A DNA stretch of 64,000 nt from contig JAQFVV010000036.1 of the NCBI GenBank assembly GCA_028023455.1, forward strand, positions 5,697,576 to 5,761,575. Direction: 5' to 3'. Position numbers and translations under genes: made by a program. The stretch's first letter is position 1. Each line of letters begins with the position of its first letter. Of the stretch, positions 10,838 to 22,589 are shown piece by piece. Origin of the DNA: Epiperipatus broadwayi. Lineage: Eukaryota; Onychophora; Udeonychophora; Euonychophora; Peripatidae. The notes below the pieces were generated by a model, which made no database searches, had not been told where the DNA came from, and was given only the letters and a program-made list of their open reading frames with translations.

Positions 10838-12539
10838 AAAAAATTTGGAAATAAAAAGGGATTTGGTTTAATTAATTAGAAGATGGAGATGTGTTAAGTC
10901 AGAGAGTTGGAGGTGAAGGGATTGAAAGACGCACTTTCAATTCCTTCAGTTGTTATAAAAAAAAAAAGAAATGAAACATCACTTTTCTTATACTGAGGAC
11001 AACAGGATCATCAGGGGATTTAATGTGGATTCCAAACAACATGCAATGGATAAAGAGGAACGTTTTAAAAATCATAAGAACTTTAAAAACATTTTGAAAC
11101 ACTAAGAACTTTAAAATATAAACTTTCTCAGTATTTAATTTAAAGAATTAGATTCCTATCTAACCAAACTAAATTATTTATTAATTAGTTATAATTTTAT
11201 TTGATGTATTCCTTTTTTGTAAAATCATTTCCATTTATTTTTTTTTTTGTTCTTTAAGTTTTATTTATGATTTTTATTTTGCGATAAATTAAATTATATA
11301 AATGTTAAACTTAAGTCGGGCATGAATGGCTATATAGATTTGTAAAGTTATATTAGGGGAGGGTAATCTTAGGTTATTTGTTTCGTAGTTGAATTAGGTC
11401 AATGGATTGGATATATTGGTGTAATTAGTAGATGTAGTACAAGATTCACTATGGGCAGAATCGCTTTATATGCCGCACACTTCCTTTTTGCCTACGGAAT
11501 GCGATCGTAAGTCAGCAAAATGACCGCAGTCCTTTCCTATGTTTTTTTTATTGCTCTTCTTGTCAGATAGATGTAGTATTTCTATCTGATGAGAGGCAAT
11601 TTCTTCTCTTAACCTTTTGTGCTGTCGTAGTCATATTACATTGAATACATCGATATATCAGATGGATTGAAGTTGGTTTGACTGTGAACTTTTGGCCTAG
11701 GGTTAAACAAGGATAGAATATTTTCTTTCCAAATGCAAATCTATGTAGTCTATTCATACTCGACACTCTAAATAAAAATGCATTAAATTTAAGTTGGGTA
11801 TAGACGCTTGCATGGGTTCGTTATTGGTTAATTATGTTTTTGGTTTTCATATTTGATCAAAATATATAGACATTCGGTAAATACTGATACCTTATGGTGA
11901 GTATCTAAGATGTATTTATTTCAGATGTCTTATAAGTTATTGGTGTCTATGCAGTATCTTATGATGAATGCCAATGGGTTTCTTGTATTCCCTCTGCAAT
12001 TGACGTATTCAATGACTTTGTATTTTGATCGGTTATGTTTATTTTGAAATGTTTTTAACTGTGTAATCTATGTAACCGATCTATACTCAACATTATAAAA
12101 CAAACTTTCATAAATCCATCTGTGTGAACTTAATTAAAATGTAAACTTATAATATTATAAAAATTAAAATGTAAATTTAAATTCTAAAATCAAGTTAAAA
12201 TCCAAAGTAAAAGTTATTCTAAAATAATGCTAAATTTTATATATATGTGCGTAAATAAATGTTTGTATGTTAATTACTGGCAGTGGCTTATTTTATTCTT
12301 TTTTTAAAATATTCTTAGATAAGAATTTTTGTAAAATATAAATCTCTGCTGTTCCATTGAGCTAGTAACAATGGGCTAATGACCGGAATCAACCAATATA
12401 ATTTTTTTTTGAACTTATGTATCTGCCTACTATATAAATTTTTCTAGGTTCAAATGCCTTGATGGTGCCCTTGTAGTGCAGATTACATTAAGGCCAACAT
12501 CCGGATCATTATAATATATATATATATAAGCACTTTTTT

Positions 12540-13270
12540 AAGTTTGTGGTTTGATATATTGTAATATTAGGTTTTATTCTATCTGAATCAAATTTATTCA
12601 TCAACATTTTGCCTAAATAAAGCTTTTCAATACTTTCTATCCCCAAACACATTCTCCCAATAAAAAAACTTAATGTTACAACTTTTTACAATGTTACTGA
12701 GATAATGTTTATAACATTAATGAATTCTCCCAATACCTTCATCACAAAATACTTTCTTTAGGAAGTTTTCTTTTATTTTACATTTTCATTCTACAGAAAT
12801 TATTTTTGAAAGTAATACAATCAATATTAACACATTTAGATAGTTGAAAGTCCTATTAATTGGTTTCACAATTTTGCATTCATAGTTTTTAAAAATATTA
12901 TAAAGCATACTTTTTACAAAGATTTGTCTAGTGCTTTTACATTGCATTTAGTAATAGTGCATGTCTCATTTTTATACAATATCCTAAAATAATAATCACC
13001 TTTTATACAATCATATATTTTATCAAGTTAATTTATTTGATTATATCACAAAGAAGCAAATTTCCCTAGCTTATAGCCTGTTGTGTACCTTAAAATCCAG
13101 TTTTAAAATAATTTTTCAAAAGTTCTGCTATTACTTGGCTGAAAAAAGTAAGTTTTTTTAAAATGTTAATTACTGTAATTAAAGCCTTTATAATAATCTT
13201 TAAAATAAAAAAAGAACAATCGCTAGCATTCTTTAATTTATAAGCCAAAAATTTAATTACGTATATATAA
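12540..13270. other. AT-rich DNA, no supported feature
   Basis: No gene, repeat end or hairpin I can support. Confidence 0.5.
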
Positions 13271-13280
13271 TTTTGTTAAA

Positions 13281-13675
13281 GCAGGCAAAATTCTCCATAC
13301 AGTAGTGCCACCCTGTGCCAACCAGAGTAATCAATGGATGCCAGAAGGCTTGTGTATAAAATCCCTATCTAGTGCCACTCATCAAATATCCCCAGACTAG
13401 TTTCTAGCTTTTGGTCTTCATCAGTGAGGAGCCTTGGACCTGAGAGCACTGCACCTAGATCAGGATCTTATGCAACCATCTAGCAGCCACCTTTTATCTC
13501 TATTTAACTACAAAATTATGAGTTTAAAATTGAAAACACAATAACATTTTCAATCCAAGCTCATTAGCTTATATAGTCATATTATTCTGATTACTCAGGC
13601 TTACACTGTATGAAGAGTTTGACCTGCTTTAACAACAGTTATGAGCAAGCATAAAAAATGGTGATCATGTAATGT
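13281..13675 (-). repeat. Family E element, copy E1
   Basis: A single nearly full-length unit of family E. It starts GGCAAAATTCTCCATACAGT and ends in the complementary CTGTATGAAGAGTTTGACCT followed by GGTGATCATGTAATG, giving long imperfect terminal inverted repeats. On the minus strand it contains CTGATGA, then GAAAC (plus 13412-13425), a hammerhead-like core, and an ATAATG/CATTAT-type internal hairpin. No coding capacity. Relatives at 17572, 25985 and 39160-40840. Confidence 0.75.
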
Positions 13676-13689
13676 TTAGTGATTTAATA

Positions 13690-15800
13690 TATAATTTTTC
13701 TTTCATAAACATAAAAACTGTAAAGTGTCCATTGTAAAATAATTGAATGGTCTGTCACATAGGAAGTCATCTGTCTTTCAAGGATTGGAAATAATGGACT
13801 TGAGCTCTGATCCATGAATCTTAGCCCTTGGGTGTGTCTCTCTACAACTGCAATTAAGCCACAGAAAGCAAAACACTTTTGTCAATATATTTGAAATCAA
13901 AGTTAAAATCAATAAACATTTCTAGTTGAGCACCAGTTTTCATTTTGACTGCCTTAAATTTTTAACTACCAATATCATTATTTGTTTTCATTCTAGTTTC
14001 AATAATATTTTATTATTTCTAATGTGTACAGTGATATCAAATCAAACATAATAGGTTTACAATGCTGTTCTGACTATCTTATTGTTTCTATATGTGTTTC
14101 TGTTGAGTCTATGTTATTGTGTTATAAATGCAAGATGGTGGGCACATTACAACCTTTGCACATTTGTTAGCTGATTGCTTTTCTTTTGTTTTCCCTATCT
14201 TCTCATTATTGTTAGTTTGGCATATTGTATAATGTTCAAGTGTCTTCAAATGTTTTCGATGACGCCAGCAATTGACCTCTCTTCAAGATTTTTATCATTG
14301 TTTCTAAAAAACATGTGTTATAGGGGTTTGTGGGTGTTCCATGATTAATTTACAATTCATAGCCTAAACGGCATCATTCAGTAATATTGATAGATGTATT
14401 ATTGGCTAGGTTTTTGTATTGGCACTGTTTTTCAGAAATGAGATCAGTTTGAACTCTATCTTGGTGTTGGAGAGTATGATTTCTCAGATCACTCTGAGTC
14501 CAGTATACTGTGATCTGATATCTCATCACTATTTTTGCAAATGCTGAAGTTGTATCCTCATTTATAAAAGAGGAAGTGATTTGTAGGTAGTCCGTTAACG
14601 TTGTACTTGATGAGAAAATCTAGGTATTCTATCACGCAGAAGTTGTTGTATATTACGTATAAAAACTTCCATACAAAACTAGTTGTAATACTATAAAGTA
14701 GCTCGTGAAGTCAATATGTTTGCCATAAGTAATTAAACATTTTATATATCAGGTTAACATTTTTATAATTAATGCGTTACTATTTTATAAACAGCATTTT
14801 TTTAAAAAATCCCTCCTTAATATTCTGTATTGCTTTGTTTTGTGATGATATGCCATAAAAAATATGTCAATATTTATAAAGATTATAAATAGTATAAGTA
14901 TGAGCATTGAATAAGAAAAACAGGTCTCAAGAGAAAAGGATTGCTTGTATTTTAACGTGACATTGCATTTTGAATAGATTTCATTCTGAACAACAAATAA
15001 GCTCTAAGCAAAATATGCAATAACCATGGAAATTAATATAAATGACAGAAAACTTAATTGGCAAAGAATTATTATCTCTAGTGAATCAATAATTTCATAA
15101 AATATTTATCAAATACAAATTAAAACTTAAATCTTATTAAAGAAAATTCCCTTGATAACCGTCATTGATTTATGCAGAAATTTTACAAATATGAAAAACC
15201 ACAATTAAACATATATATACGATCTTTTGCCCTATAAATTTCTTAATCTCAGCATTTTTTTTAATTTTTACTTTAAAAAATGATAACGACATACTTATAA
15301 TTACAAAATTGGAACTAAACATCTTATTATAATCTTCCTAAAAGTTAATAATATACTTATTATAATTATGATTAAAATTTAGAAGAGTAATTATTTATAT
15401 ATGACAGTTATATATATATATGCTTGGAAGAATAATAAATTAAGTGTAAAACTTCATAATAAATATGCAAGTATGAAGACAGAAGATCAACGCCTGACGA
15501 ATAGCCTTAAAAATAACTGAGTGATTAAAATTGCAACAACAACAAAAAACACGCTTGCTGATTGCGATATTATAGATCTTTTTATTTTTAAAGCACTGAA
15601 TGAATCGCATGGAAAAACCAGCAGCGGCTCTATTATATAATGATGATGATATTACAAACAGCTACATTAACAATTTTGATCATCATTAAAATAATGGTAC
15701 AAGAATTGTGATGATGACTTTTAATAATATATCCAATTTTATTTATTCATTTATATTTGGACAGTGATATCCAGTTTAGGGAAGTGAAAACAGCAATTTA
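13690..15800. other. Unassigned DNA, slightly richer 14100-14650
   Basis: Mostly AT-rich. The part at 14100-14650 is less AT-biased, and on the minus strand it has one 60-codon open stretch without recognisable motifs, which could be an old retroelement relic. I cannot name it. Confidence 0.4.
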
Positions 15801-15814
15801 TAATATAAAATGGG

Positions 15815-16140
15815 CTTTGAACATTCCATCATCAGATTTTCAATAAAATGGAAAGCTGAAAAGTTGTGAGTTGGAGTAGTTTGAAGCTTGTCCATTAAAG
15901 TATGAAGATTGGCTATCTTAATATAAAGCTGAGCACTGATTGTATATATGTGTGGAGATAGTAATCTGGACCAACTGATGATTGCTGGTTTAGCATGAAA
16001 TACGTATATTTGTGATTATTTATCTTTTCAATACGTGTGTGATCAGGTGGATCAGCAATATGAGATGGCATGGAGAGTTGAGGGTCATGTGAAAGTCTGA
16101 GTTTGAATCCTGCATACATTATACATAAAGGTCAAGATAA
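15815..16140 (+). repeat. Family D element, copy D2 (single unit)
   Basis: A unit of about 320 bp in plus orientation, the only D copy here that is not part of an inverted dimer. It runs from ACATTCCATCATCAGATTTTC through the ribozyme-like core (15962-16018) to a GAGTTTGAATCCTGC segment (16088-16102) resembling a tRNA B box. The antisense frame at 15913-16119 is spurious. Confidence 0.75.
15962..16018 (+). ncRNA. Hammerhead ribozyme motif, type I, in D2
   Basis: Core CTGATGA (15975-15981) and GAAA (15997-16000). Helix II is TGCT/AGCA around GGTTT, with an unpaired U on each side. Helix I pairs ACCAA and TAATC upstream (separated by TGG) with TTTGT and GATTA downstream, with one mismatch. Helix III is the palindrome ATACGTAT at 16000-16007, with A16008 at the cleavage position. 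Such short helix III forms are known to work better as dimers. Activity is inferred. Confidence 0.65.
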
Positions 16141-16173
16141 GATTTAGGACTCTTACCGTATCTGCCATACCGG

Positions 16174-16950
16174 ATGCCACTACTAACTCAAGGAGTAGCT
16201 GAGATTTATAATAAATTCTTCAACATTTTTAATAAAGAAAAAAAATTAATTCTTAAAATATATTTTTTAATATTAAAAAAAAATTACCGTTACAATATAA
16301 AGAGTTCAGGTTCTGATAAAATACTTGAACAAGTTTTGAAATATAGTGGTAATATGTTAACTTTGAAAATATTGGAAATTTTAGGAGTATATAAACTCAT
16401 AAAATTGTGCAGTCTGGTTATAAGGATGTTTTTGTTCCAATATTTACGCACAAAGAGATTAAATAAAATTGCATTGATTATCTCTGACTACCATTCTTAT
16501 CCACTACAGCAAAATACCATCAAGAATTTTCTTGTATAGACTGCTAATGGGCATCAAAGTCTTAATGTAGATTTAGAGAATCAAAAGCAATAATAACATG
16601 GCTTTTGTTGCCAGACAGATGCAAAAAGAGTGTTGGGAAAAAACACTGATTTATATTTTTGCTTTTTTTTTATTTGAGCATGGCATCTGATTCAGTTAAT
16701 GGAACACATTTATGATATTGTCTAAAATTAATTGGTTGTTTACCAATATTATACAGCTCTATAACAGATTAAAAATCTGAGGCATTTAAAATTTGATCAA
16801 CTATATTTTTGCTCCAATATTGTTTTCAACTTTGCCCTTGGAAGTAGTTTAATAAAATAGAGATTGAGATGTACTATAGGCTTTAGAGTGGAATTTTTAG
16901 TTTGATTAACAGCAAACCAAGAATATTATCTTTTTAGATTCTGAATTTAC
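16174..16950 (+). pseudogene. Decayed LINE reverse transcriptase, second family
   Basis: The first 121 codons (16174-16539) are open and follow the layout of a LINE RT: SSGSDKILEQVLKYSGN (the K-[AS]-x-G-x-D-x-I-P-AE block), a helical stretch, then SDYHSYPLQQNTIK in place of the NYRGISLLS block. Downstream, after stops and shifts, come segments resembling the region before the first catalytic aspartate (MAFVARQMQKECWEK), an ILSKI...NIIQL segment, and APILFSTLPLE resembling the VLAPTLFS block. The catalytic YADD region is not seen. This is not the main RTE-like family of the window. Confidence 0.65.
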
Positions 16951-17024
16951 AGCATCACATATATATCTATTATGACATGAATGATTGAAGAGTTATAATT
17001 ATTTATTAAGCGCACAGTAAGTAT

Positions 17025-17355
17025 ATGTAAATACTTTTAAGACAGGCTATAACCTGTATCAAATGCACCTTGAAATTTATAATAGTCAAGCAATATCTTT
17101 ATTTTGCCGATAGAGGGACCTCTCAAACCACAACACAAGATAGCAACTTTTATAAAAATAAGATGCTTCAGATTGGCCTATATAAGTGAAATGTTACGTT
17201 AAAGATAAGATGCCACTCTTATCTTTATAAAAGTCTTTATCTTGTGTCATTGTTTGAGAAGTCTCTCTATGGGCAAAATAAACATATTGCTTGACTATTA
17301 TACATTTCAATGCACATTTGATACAGATTATAGCCAGTCTTAAAAGTATTTACAT
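17025..17355. repeat. Fold-back element F
   Basis: Large palindrome with arms of about 140 bp (17025-17165 and 17215-17355) running from TACTTTTAAGACAGGCTATA inward past GTCAAGCAATAT to ACACAAGATA, and the complementary arm out again. The centre holds a smaller ATCTTAT/ATAAGAT repeat. The outer arm, read on the minus strand from the left, has TTGATAC, an ACAGG/CCTGT helix and then AAAAGTA, reminiscent of the PLE terminal pattern. No coding content. Confidence 0.8.
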
Positions 17356-17571
17356 GAATGATTGTAGGTTACTATTTTAAAAAAATGTAGGTCCGCTTAA
17401 AAATTTTCAACTTCCTGAAAGGAATTTTGAAATTCTACTGTGATAACCACAAGCAATTTTTTTAAATTAACACACACATATGTATTTATATATAGATGCA
17501 CAAAATATTTTATAACAGCAAACAATTAAGTTCCTCACTGTGATCTTAGAAGTAAACAGTAAGCAAATATC

Positions 17572-17874
17572 TAACAAGGCAAAACTCTCCTTACAGTAAT
17601 GCCACTCTGTGCCAACCAGAGTAATCAATGGATGGCTTGTGCATAAAATCCCTATCTAATGCCTGTTCTCAGATCCAAAGCTACTCACTGATGAAGGCCC
17701 AGAAACTAGTCTGGGGATATTGGATGAGTAGGCATTAGATAGGGATTTTATGCACAAGGCTTCTGGCATTCTTTGATTACTCTGGTTAGCACTGGGTGGC
17801 ACTACTTTATGGAGAGTTTTGCCTTGTTTAATAACAATTATGTGCTAGTATAAGAGATGGTGATCATGTGATGC
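17572..17874 (+). repeat. Family E fold-back, copy E2
   Basis: Palindrome with outer arms AAGGCAAAACTCTCC (17577) and GGAGAGTTTTGCCTT (17811-17825) and inner arms continuing to ATAAAATCCCTATCTAATGCC and its complement. Between the arms is CTACTCA-CTGATGA, GAAAC and TGAGTAG (17681-17731), a hammerhead-like arrangement with a perfect 7-bp helix I. It ends with TGATCATGTGATG, part of the E-family terminus. Confidence 0.8.
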
Positions 17875-17879
17875 AAATA

Positions 17880-18986
17880 TCTAATATCTACTGTAAATAT
17901 TCTTTATCATTTTAGATATATCATAAAAATATTTGCATGAAAATCACTAATAAATGAACTGCTTAACTAAAGGTCATATTTTATTCAGTTTTCTATATTT
18001 ATTCTCTAAATCTGAAACCATTAATAAATGTATGTCTCATTCATCTAAACATTTTGATATTAGATATCAGTTTTATTTTACTAAGGTGACTATATATATT
18101 TGTAAGTAATAATAACTGTGGCTACCAATAATCTAAGTAAATGTATATCAACTGTAAAAAAAAAAAAATGACACCAATCTATTATTTAGCTTTGTTTGTA
18201 TTTAGGCTTGGTTCACTGATATTGCTTTAAATCAAAGAGTGAAATCTGTCTATTATTTTAAGTGATGTACAGAACAAATAATCTGAAATCACTATTTGAC
18301 TATTTTGATAACCAAGACAGTGCCTTAGTTTTAACAAACTTCAAATAACAAATAAAATGTCAGTTATTAATAAATATAATTAATAATAATAATAGCTTAA
18401 TGACATATAATTGATATATAACTGTCCGCATCAGTCAATTACTTAAATACCAACAAAGTTGAGGGATATATTGGTATCATTTTATCTTTTTCATAGTTAA
18501 CTAATGTTTACATAGTTCAATGGAACTTATTTCTGTTTCAATTATATATTGTTAAGTTGATGATTATTTACTGTTAAAGATGATAGGTCATTGTTTCTAG
18601 TATGTAATTAATGCTTTTGTATTAATTGATAGATTGCATGTGTTTAAGAATGTGTTTATGGTTATGCTCTGCTTAAGATTACATAGAGCCATTGATTAAA
18701 TTATTCAAAAATCATTGCTTTTGTATTGATTAATAAATTGTGTGTGTGTAGAGATGTGTAGTTTTGGTTATTCTCTACTTAAGATTACGGTAGGAGAATT
18801 GATTAAATCTTTCAAAAATCAATTGTTGGGATGGGGAATAAATTACATTTGTGCTTTACTTGAATGAATTTACAATGAAATCTGCATCAATAATCTTTGA
18901 TTTTTTTAAAAATTATAGCGACATATTGAAATTTATTTCAAATTTCAGTAGGCACAATATATAAATTATAAATTATAATAATGGTA

Positions 18987-18987
<1 letters not shown>
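17880..18987. other. AT-rich DNA, no supported feature
   Basis: Two similar 90-base stretches at about 18600-18690 and 18710-18820 (TTTTGTATTAAT...AAGATTAC...TTCAAAAATCA) look like a local direct duplication. Otherwise nothing recognised. Confidence 0.5.

Positions 18988-19032
<45 letters not shown>
18988..19032. repeat. (ATA)n microsatellite
   Basis: About 14 uninterrupted ATA units. Confidence 0.95.
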
Positions 19033-19227
19033 TATATATGAAAAACAAAAACAAGTTTTATATACGTAAACTTGCTATCACTTGTATTTATGGTAAATAG
19101 ATGGAGCTTTACCAAGAACTCCAAACAAGCGTATTGAGTCAGAATTAACTTTCTCTTTCGTTGGCTCCACCCTCAGATCAGCTGATTTCAATCTGATTTG
19201 CTATCATCAGTGAAGGATATATATATA

Positions 19228-22200
19228 TCATCATCATTATCAACCATTATCAATCCACTGCAGGATGAAGGTCTCTCCAAGTTTAATCCATCTTCTCCGA
19301 TCTTTAGCTTCTCTTCTCCACATCACCCCTACACATTTTCTTATTTCATCCATCCATCTTACATGTGGTCTCCTTCTGGGTCTTTTACAATCTCTTGGAA
19401 TCCAGTTTAAAATTTCAATTGTCCATCTATTATCATCTCTTCTAGCAATATGTCCAGCCCAACTCCACTTCAATCTTTTAATTTTTTCAATGAGGTCAGT
19501 AACACCTGTTTGTTCTCTTACCCATACATTGCGTTTTCGATCTCTTCTTGTTACTCCCAACATACATCTCTCCATACTTCTTTGAGTGGTCTGAAGTCTC
19601 TGTATTGATCTTCTATTAAGTGTCCAAGTCTCAGATCCATAAGTAAGAACTGGTAAAACTCATTTGTTAAAAACCTTTCTTTTCAAACACATAGGCATAT
19701 TTCCTTTTAATATCAAGTTATTTCTACCAAAAGCACTCCAACCAAGTTTAATTCTATGATTAATTTCCTCTATTATGTTTCCATCTGTATTAATAATCTG
19801 ACCAAGGTATTTGTAACTCTTAACTTCTTCTAATTCATCATAATCAATCTTTATTTTCATATTTTGAGCAAATCGATTAAACATTACTTTAGTCTTTTTA
19901 ACATTTATCTTTAGTCCTACTTTCCTACTTTCATCTGATAACTCCTGCAACATTTCCTGCAGCTCGGAAGCATTATTTGCAAAAACAACTACATCATCTG
20001 CGAAATCTAAATGACTTAAATAATCTCCATTTACTTTCACTCCTTTAGTTTCCCATTTTAATCCACAAAATACTTCTTGCAGCACTGCTGTAAAACGTTT
20101 TGGAGATATGGAGTCACCTTGTCTTACACCTTTCTCAATGTTGACTTTCCCAGTATCATTATGTAATCTAATTGTTGCTGTTGCATTTTTATAAATATTC
20201 TTTAAAATATGACAATATCCTGGATCTATACCTTGATGATCCAATGCTTTAATCACTGAAGAAATGTTTATAGAATCAAATGCCTTTTCATAATCTACAA
20301 ATCCAAAACATAATGACAACTCATATTCATTTGTCCTTTCTATAACTTCTCTCAATACTTGAATATGATCTACTGTACTAAAACCACTTTTAAATCCAGC
20401 TTGTTCTCTTGGTTGGTGAAAATCCAAGGTTCTCTGTAGACGAGTTGTAATTATCTTGGTAAAAATTTTATATAAAACTGATAAAAGGCTGATAGGTCTG
20501 TAATTTCTAATATCTTCTTTATCACCTTTTTTAAATATTAATATTATTACTGCATTCTTCCAATCATCCGGTACATCTTTATCATTTAGACATTTGGTAT
20601 ATAACTTTGCTAATATTTTTTCTGTTTCTTCACCTGCTTCTTTTAATATATCAATTATAATTCCATCATTACCTGGAGCCTTTCCTTTTTTCATACATTT
20701 AATTGCATTTCTCACTTCTTCATTTAAAATTCTGGGCAATTCGGAAGATGTAATAGATATAGGAGGTACTTGTTCTTTATTACTATATAATTCTTGATAA
20801 AAATCTTCTACCAATTTCATAATGTCATCCCTCTTTTTAGTAATAATTCCATCTTTTTTCCTTATTGCAGATATAAATTTCCTACCGATACCAAAATGTT
20901 GTTTTACATTCTTAAGACTTTTATTTTCTTCTACAGCTTTTCTTGCTAGTTCACAGTTATACTTTCTTATATCATTTTCAACTCTTTTCCGCACCATTTT
21001 ACAAAATTCAAGATATTCAATTCTTTTTAATGCATCATTCTTGCATATCTTCATATTCCTTCTTTTCTTCATAAGTTCTCTAGTCTCAGTAGAAATTTTA
21101 TTAGTCAATTGCTGCTTTTTTCTACCAGCTATCTTTGTTGCAGTTTTTAAAAGTGTATCAGTTATTTTCATATTAATTTCATTCAAATCTGAATCATGTT
21201 CAAAATCTACTAATACTTGAAACCGATTTGTAAGTTCTAATTTAAATTCATTAGAATGTTTCTGAAGATTAGGAATATCAACTGTAAATATAGTTTTTCT
21301 TAATAATTTTTGTCTCTCTAGTTACCCCTTACTAATCGATGATCACTTCCTGTGTTAAATTTATTAAGAACATTACAATCTTGAAATATGTATTTCCTGT
21401 TAGTCAAAATATAATCCAATTCTGCTGTACCTTCATTTGGATGCTTCCATGTCCATTTCCTTCTAACATTTTTCTCAAAAAAAGAATTCATAATATAAAG
21501 TTTTTCCTTCTCTGCAAACTCCACAAGTCTATGTCCTCTCTCATTTCTATTACCATAACCAAAATTACCTACAACACTTTCATCTTTCATTTGTTTACCA
21601 ATTCTAGCATTAAAATCTCCCATAACAATTTTAAAATGTTGTTTACTCTGATCAAAAGCCTTTTGTACATCCATATAAAAATCTTCTACTACTTCATCAC
21701 TGTGAGAACTTGTTGGGGCATAAACCTGAATTATCTGCATTTGATATCTGCTATTAAGTTGTATAACTAATCTTGCCACCCTGTCTGATACACCATCAAT
21801 CTCCACAATATTGTTCTTCCACTTTTTATTTATAATGAATCCTACTCCACTTGTATTTCCAATATTTGTGCCTTTATAATAGAGCATATGTCCACTTTTT
21901 AAATCAATTGTCTCTTCACCTTTTCTTCTAACTTCACAAAGTCCAATAATATCCCATTTAATATAAGAGAGTTCTGCTTCTAATTCTTGCAATCTTCCTT
22001 CACTTGAAAGTGATCTGCAGTTGTAAGTACCTAAATAAAAAGTCGTCATCAAATGGCAGCCTGGGTCCCCCTCCAGGATATTCTTAGCACCCTCCGCCTT
22101 CGGCCACCAACCGCTGCCTTGGTTGGTGACTTTACAGCCTCCTGGGATTAAGGGCCATGCTTTATTTTTGTCTGTCATAATTGTATAATTGGGAAAAATC

Positions 22201-22487
22201 TTTATCATTTACACAAACATTCATTCTGCCTTATCAGGCACTGAGAAGAAAGACCATGGTGTTTCTTGATCTTAAACTCAGAGGTAAAAAGCCAATAAAC
22301 TCACCACGCTGGCTAATGCATGTTGGTGAGCAGCCCATCCATGTTCGTATACTATATGAATAAACATATAGTAATAACAGCTGCAACGACAAGAACGTAT
22401 GGAGTGGACATTAGGAATTTGCCCTGCTCGGTTCCTTTAAGGCCTCCAAGAGGAATCAAAGGGTCTCCTTTCAGTTAATAGCAAACT
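19228..22487 (-). mobile_element. RTE-like LINE, full-length, disrupted
   Basis: Minus-strand LINE of about 3.26 kb: a TGA-repeat tail on the left (19228-19245), 3' UTR, one long coding region broken by mutations, and a 5' UTR ending near TTAATAGCAAACT (22475-22487). Only scattered differences separate it from the copy at 33561-36857. No clear target duplication is visible; the right boundary abuts an AT palindrome at 22494. Confidence 0.9.
19240..22178 (-). pseudogene. LINE endonuclease-reverse transcriptase, broken
   Basis: The same polyprotein as at 33679-36531, but inactive. The endonuclease part (22178 down to 21318) keeps GLCEVR, GDFNAR and SDH. It then shifts frame where about 20 bp present in the other copy are replaced near 21318-21325. 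The RT part (open from about 21186 to 19660) keeps the [19 protein letters not shown] and FADD motifs. A TGT to TGA change at 19660-19662 stops it. The C-terminal part (19575-19240) is open and, unlike the other copy, retains the final 36 residues ending QWIDNG. The two copies therefore complement each other in showing the full protein length, about 985 residues. Confidence 0.9.
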
Positions 22488-22493
22488 ACTTTT

Positions 22494-22515
22494 ACAGTTG
22501 ATAATGATTACAACT

Positions 22516-22550
<35 letters not shown>

Positions 22551-22570
22551 TTGTAATCATTATCAACTGT
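22494..22570. repeat. AT-cored palindrome at LINE 5' junction
   Basis: ACAGTTGATAATGATTACAA and its complement (perfect arms of about 23 bp) flank an AT dinucleotide run. It lies 6 bp from the 5' end of the LINE. Confidence 0.9.
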
Positions 22571-22589
22571 AGTCATTAGACAAAAAAAA

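Larger units (their letters stand above)
10033..12513 (+). mobile_element. Family B LTR, copy 1
   Basis: A 2481-bp block starting TGTAACGA and ending TCATTATA, a slightly mutated complement of the start, as expected for LTR ends (TG...CA with short inverted termini). Both ends abut AT repeats, so the target duplication cannot be read. A conserved TATA box lies at 10830-10837. Its 3' part (11300-12490) aligns with 62665-63657 in family B copy 2. No LTR-element coding region adjoins it, so it is probably a solo LTR. It contains about 430 bp absent from copy 2, including a GC-rich ORF. Confidence 0.65.

Noticed and set aside
19090-19215. Possible hammerhead core on the minus strand (CTGATGA then GAAA 14 bases later)
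   Set aside because: No convincing helix I or helix II pairing, and no second copy in the window to test it.
20822-21770. Plus-strand ORFs of 132-143 codons opposite LINEs (also 19265-19585, 34928-36123)
   Set aside because: They are antisense shadows of the LINE polyprotein and recur in both copies for that reason only.
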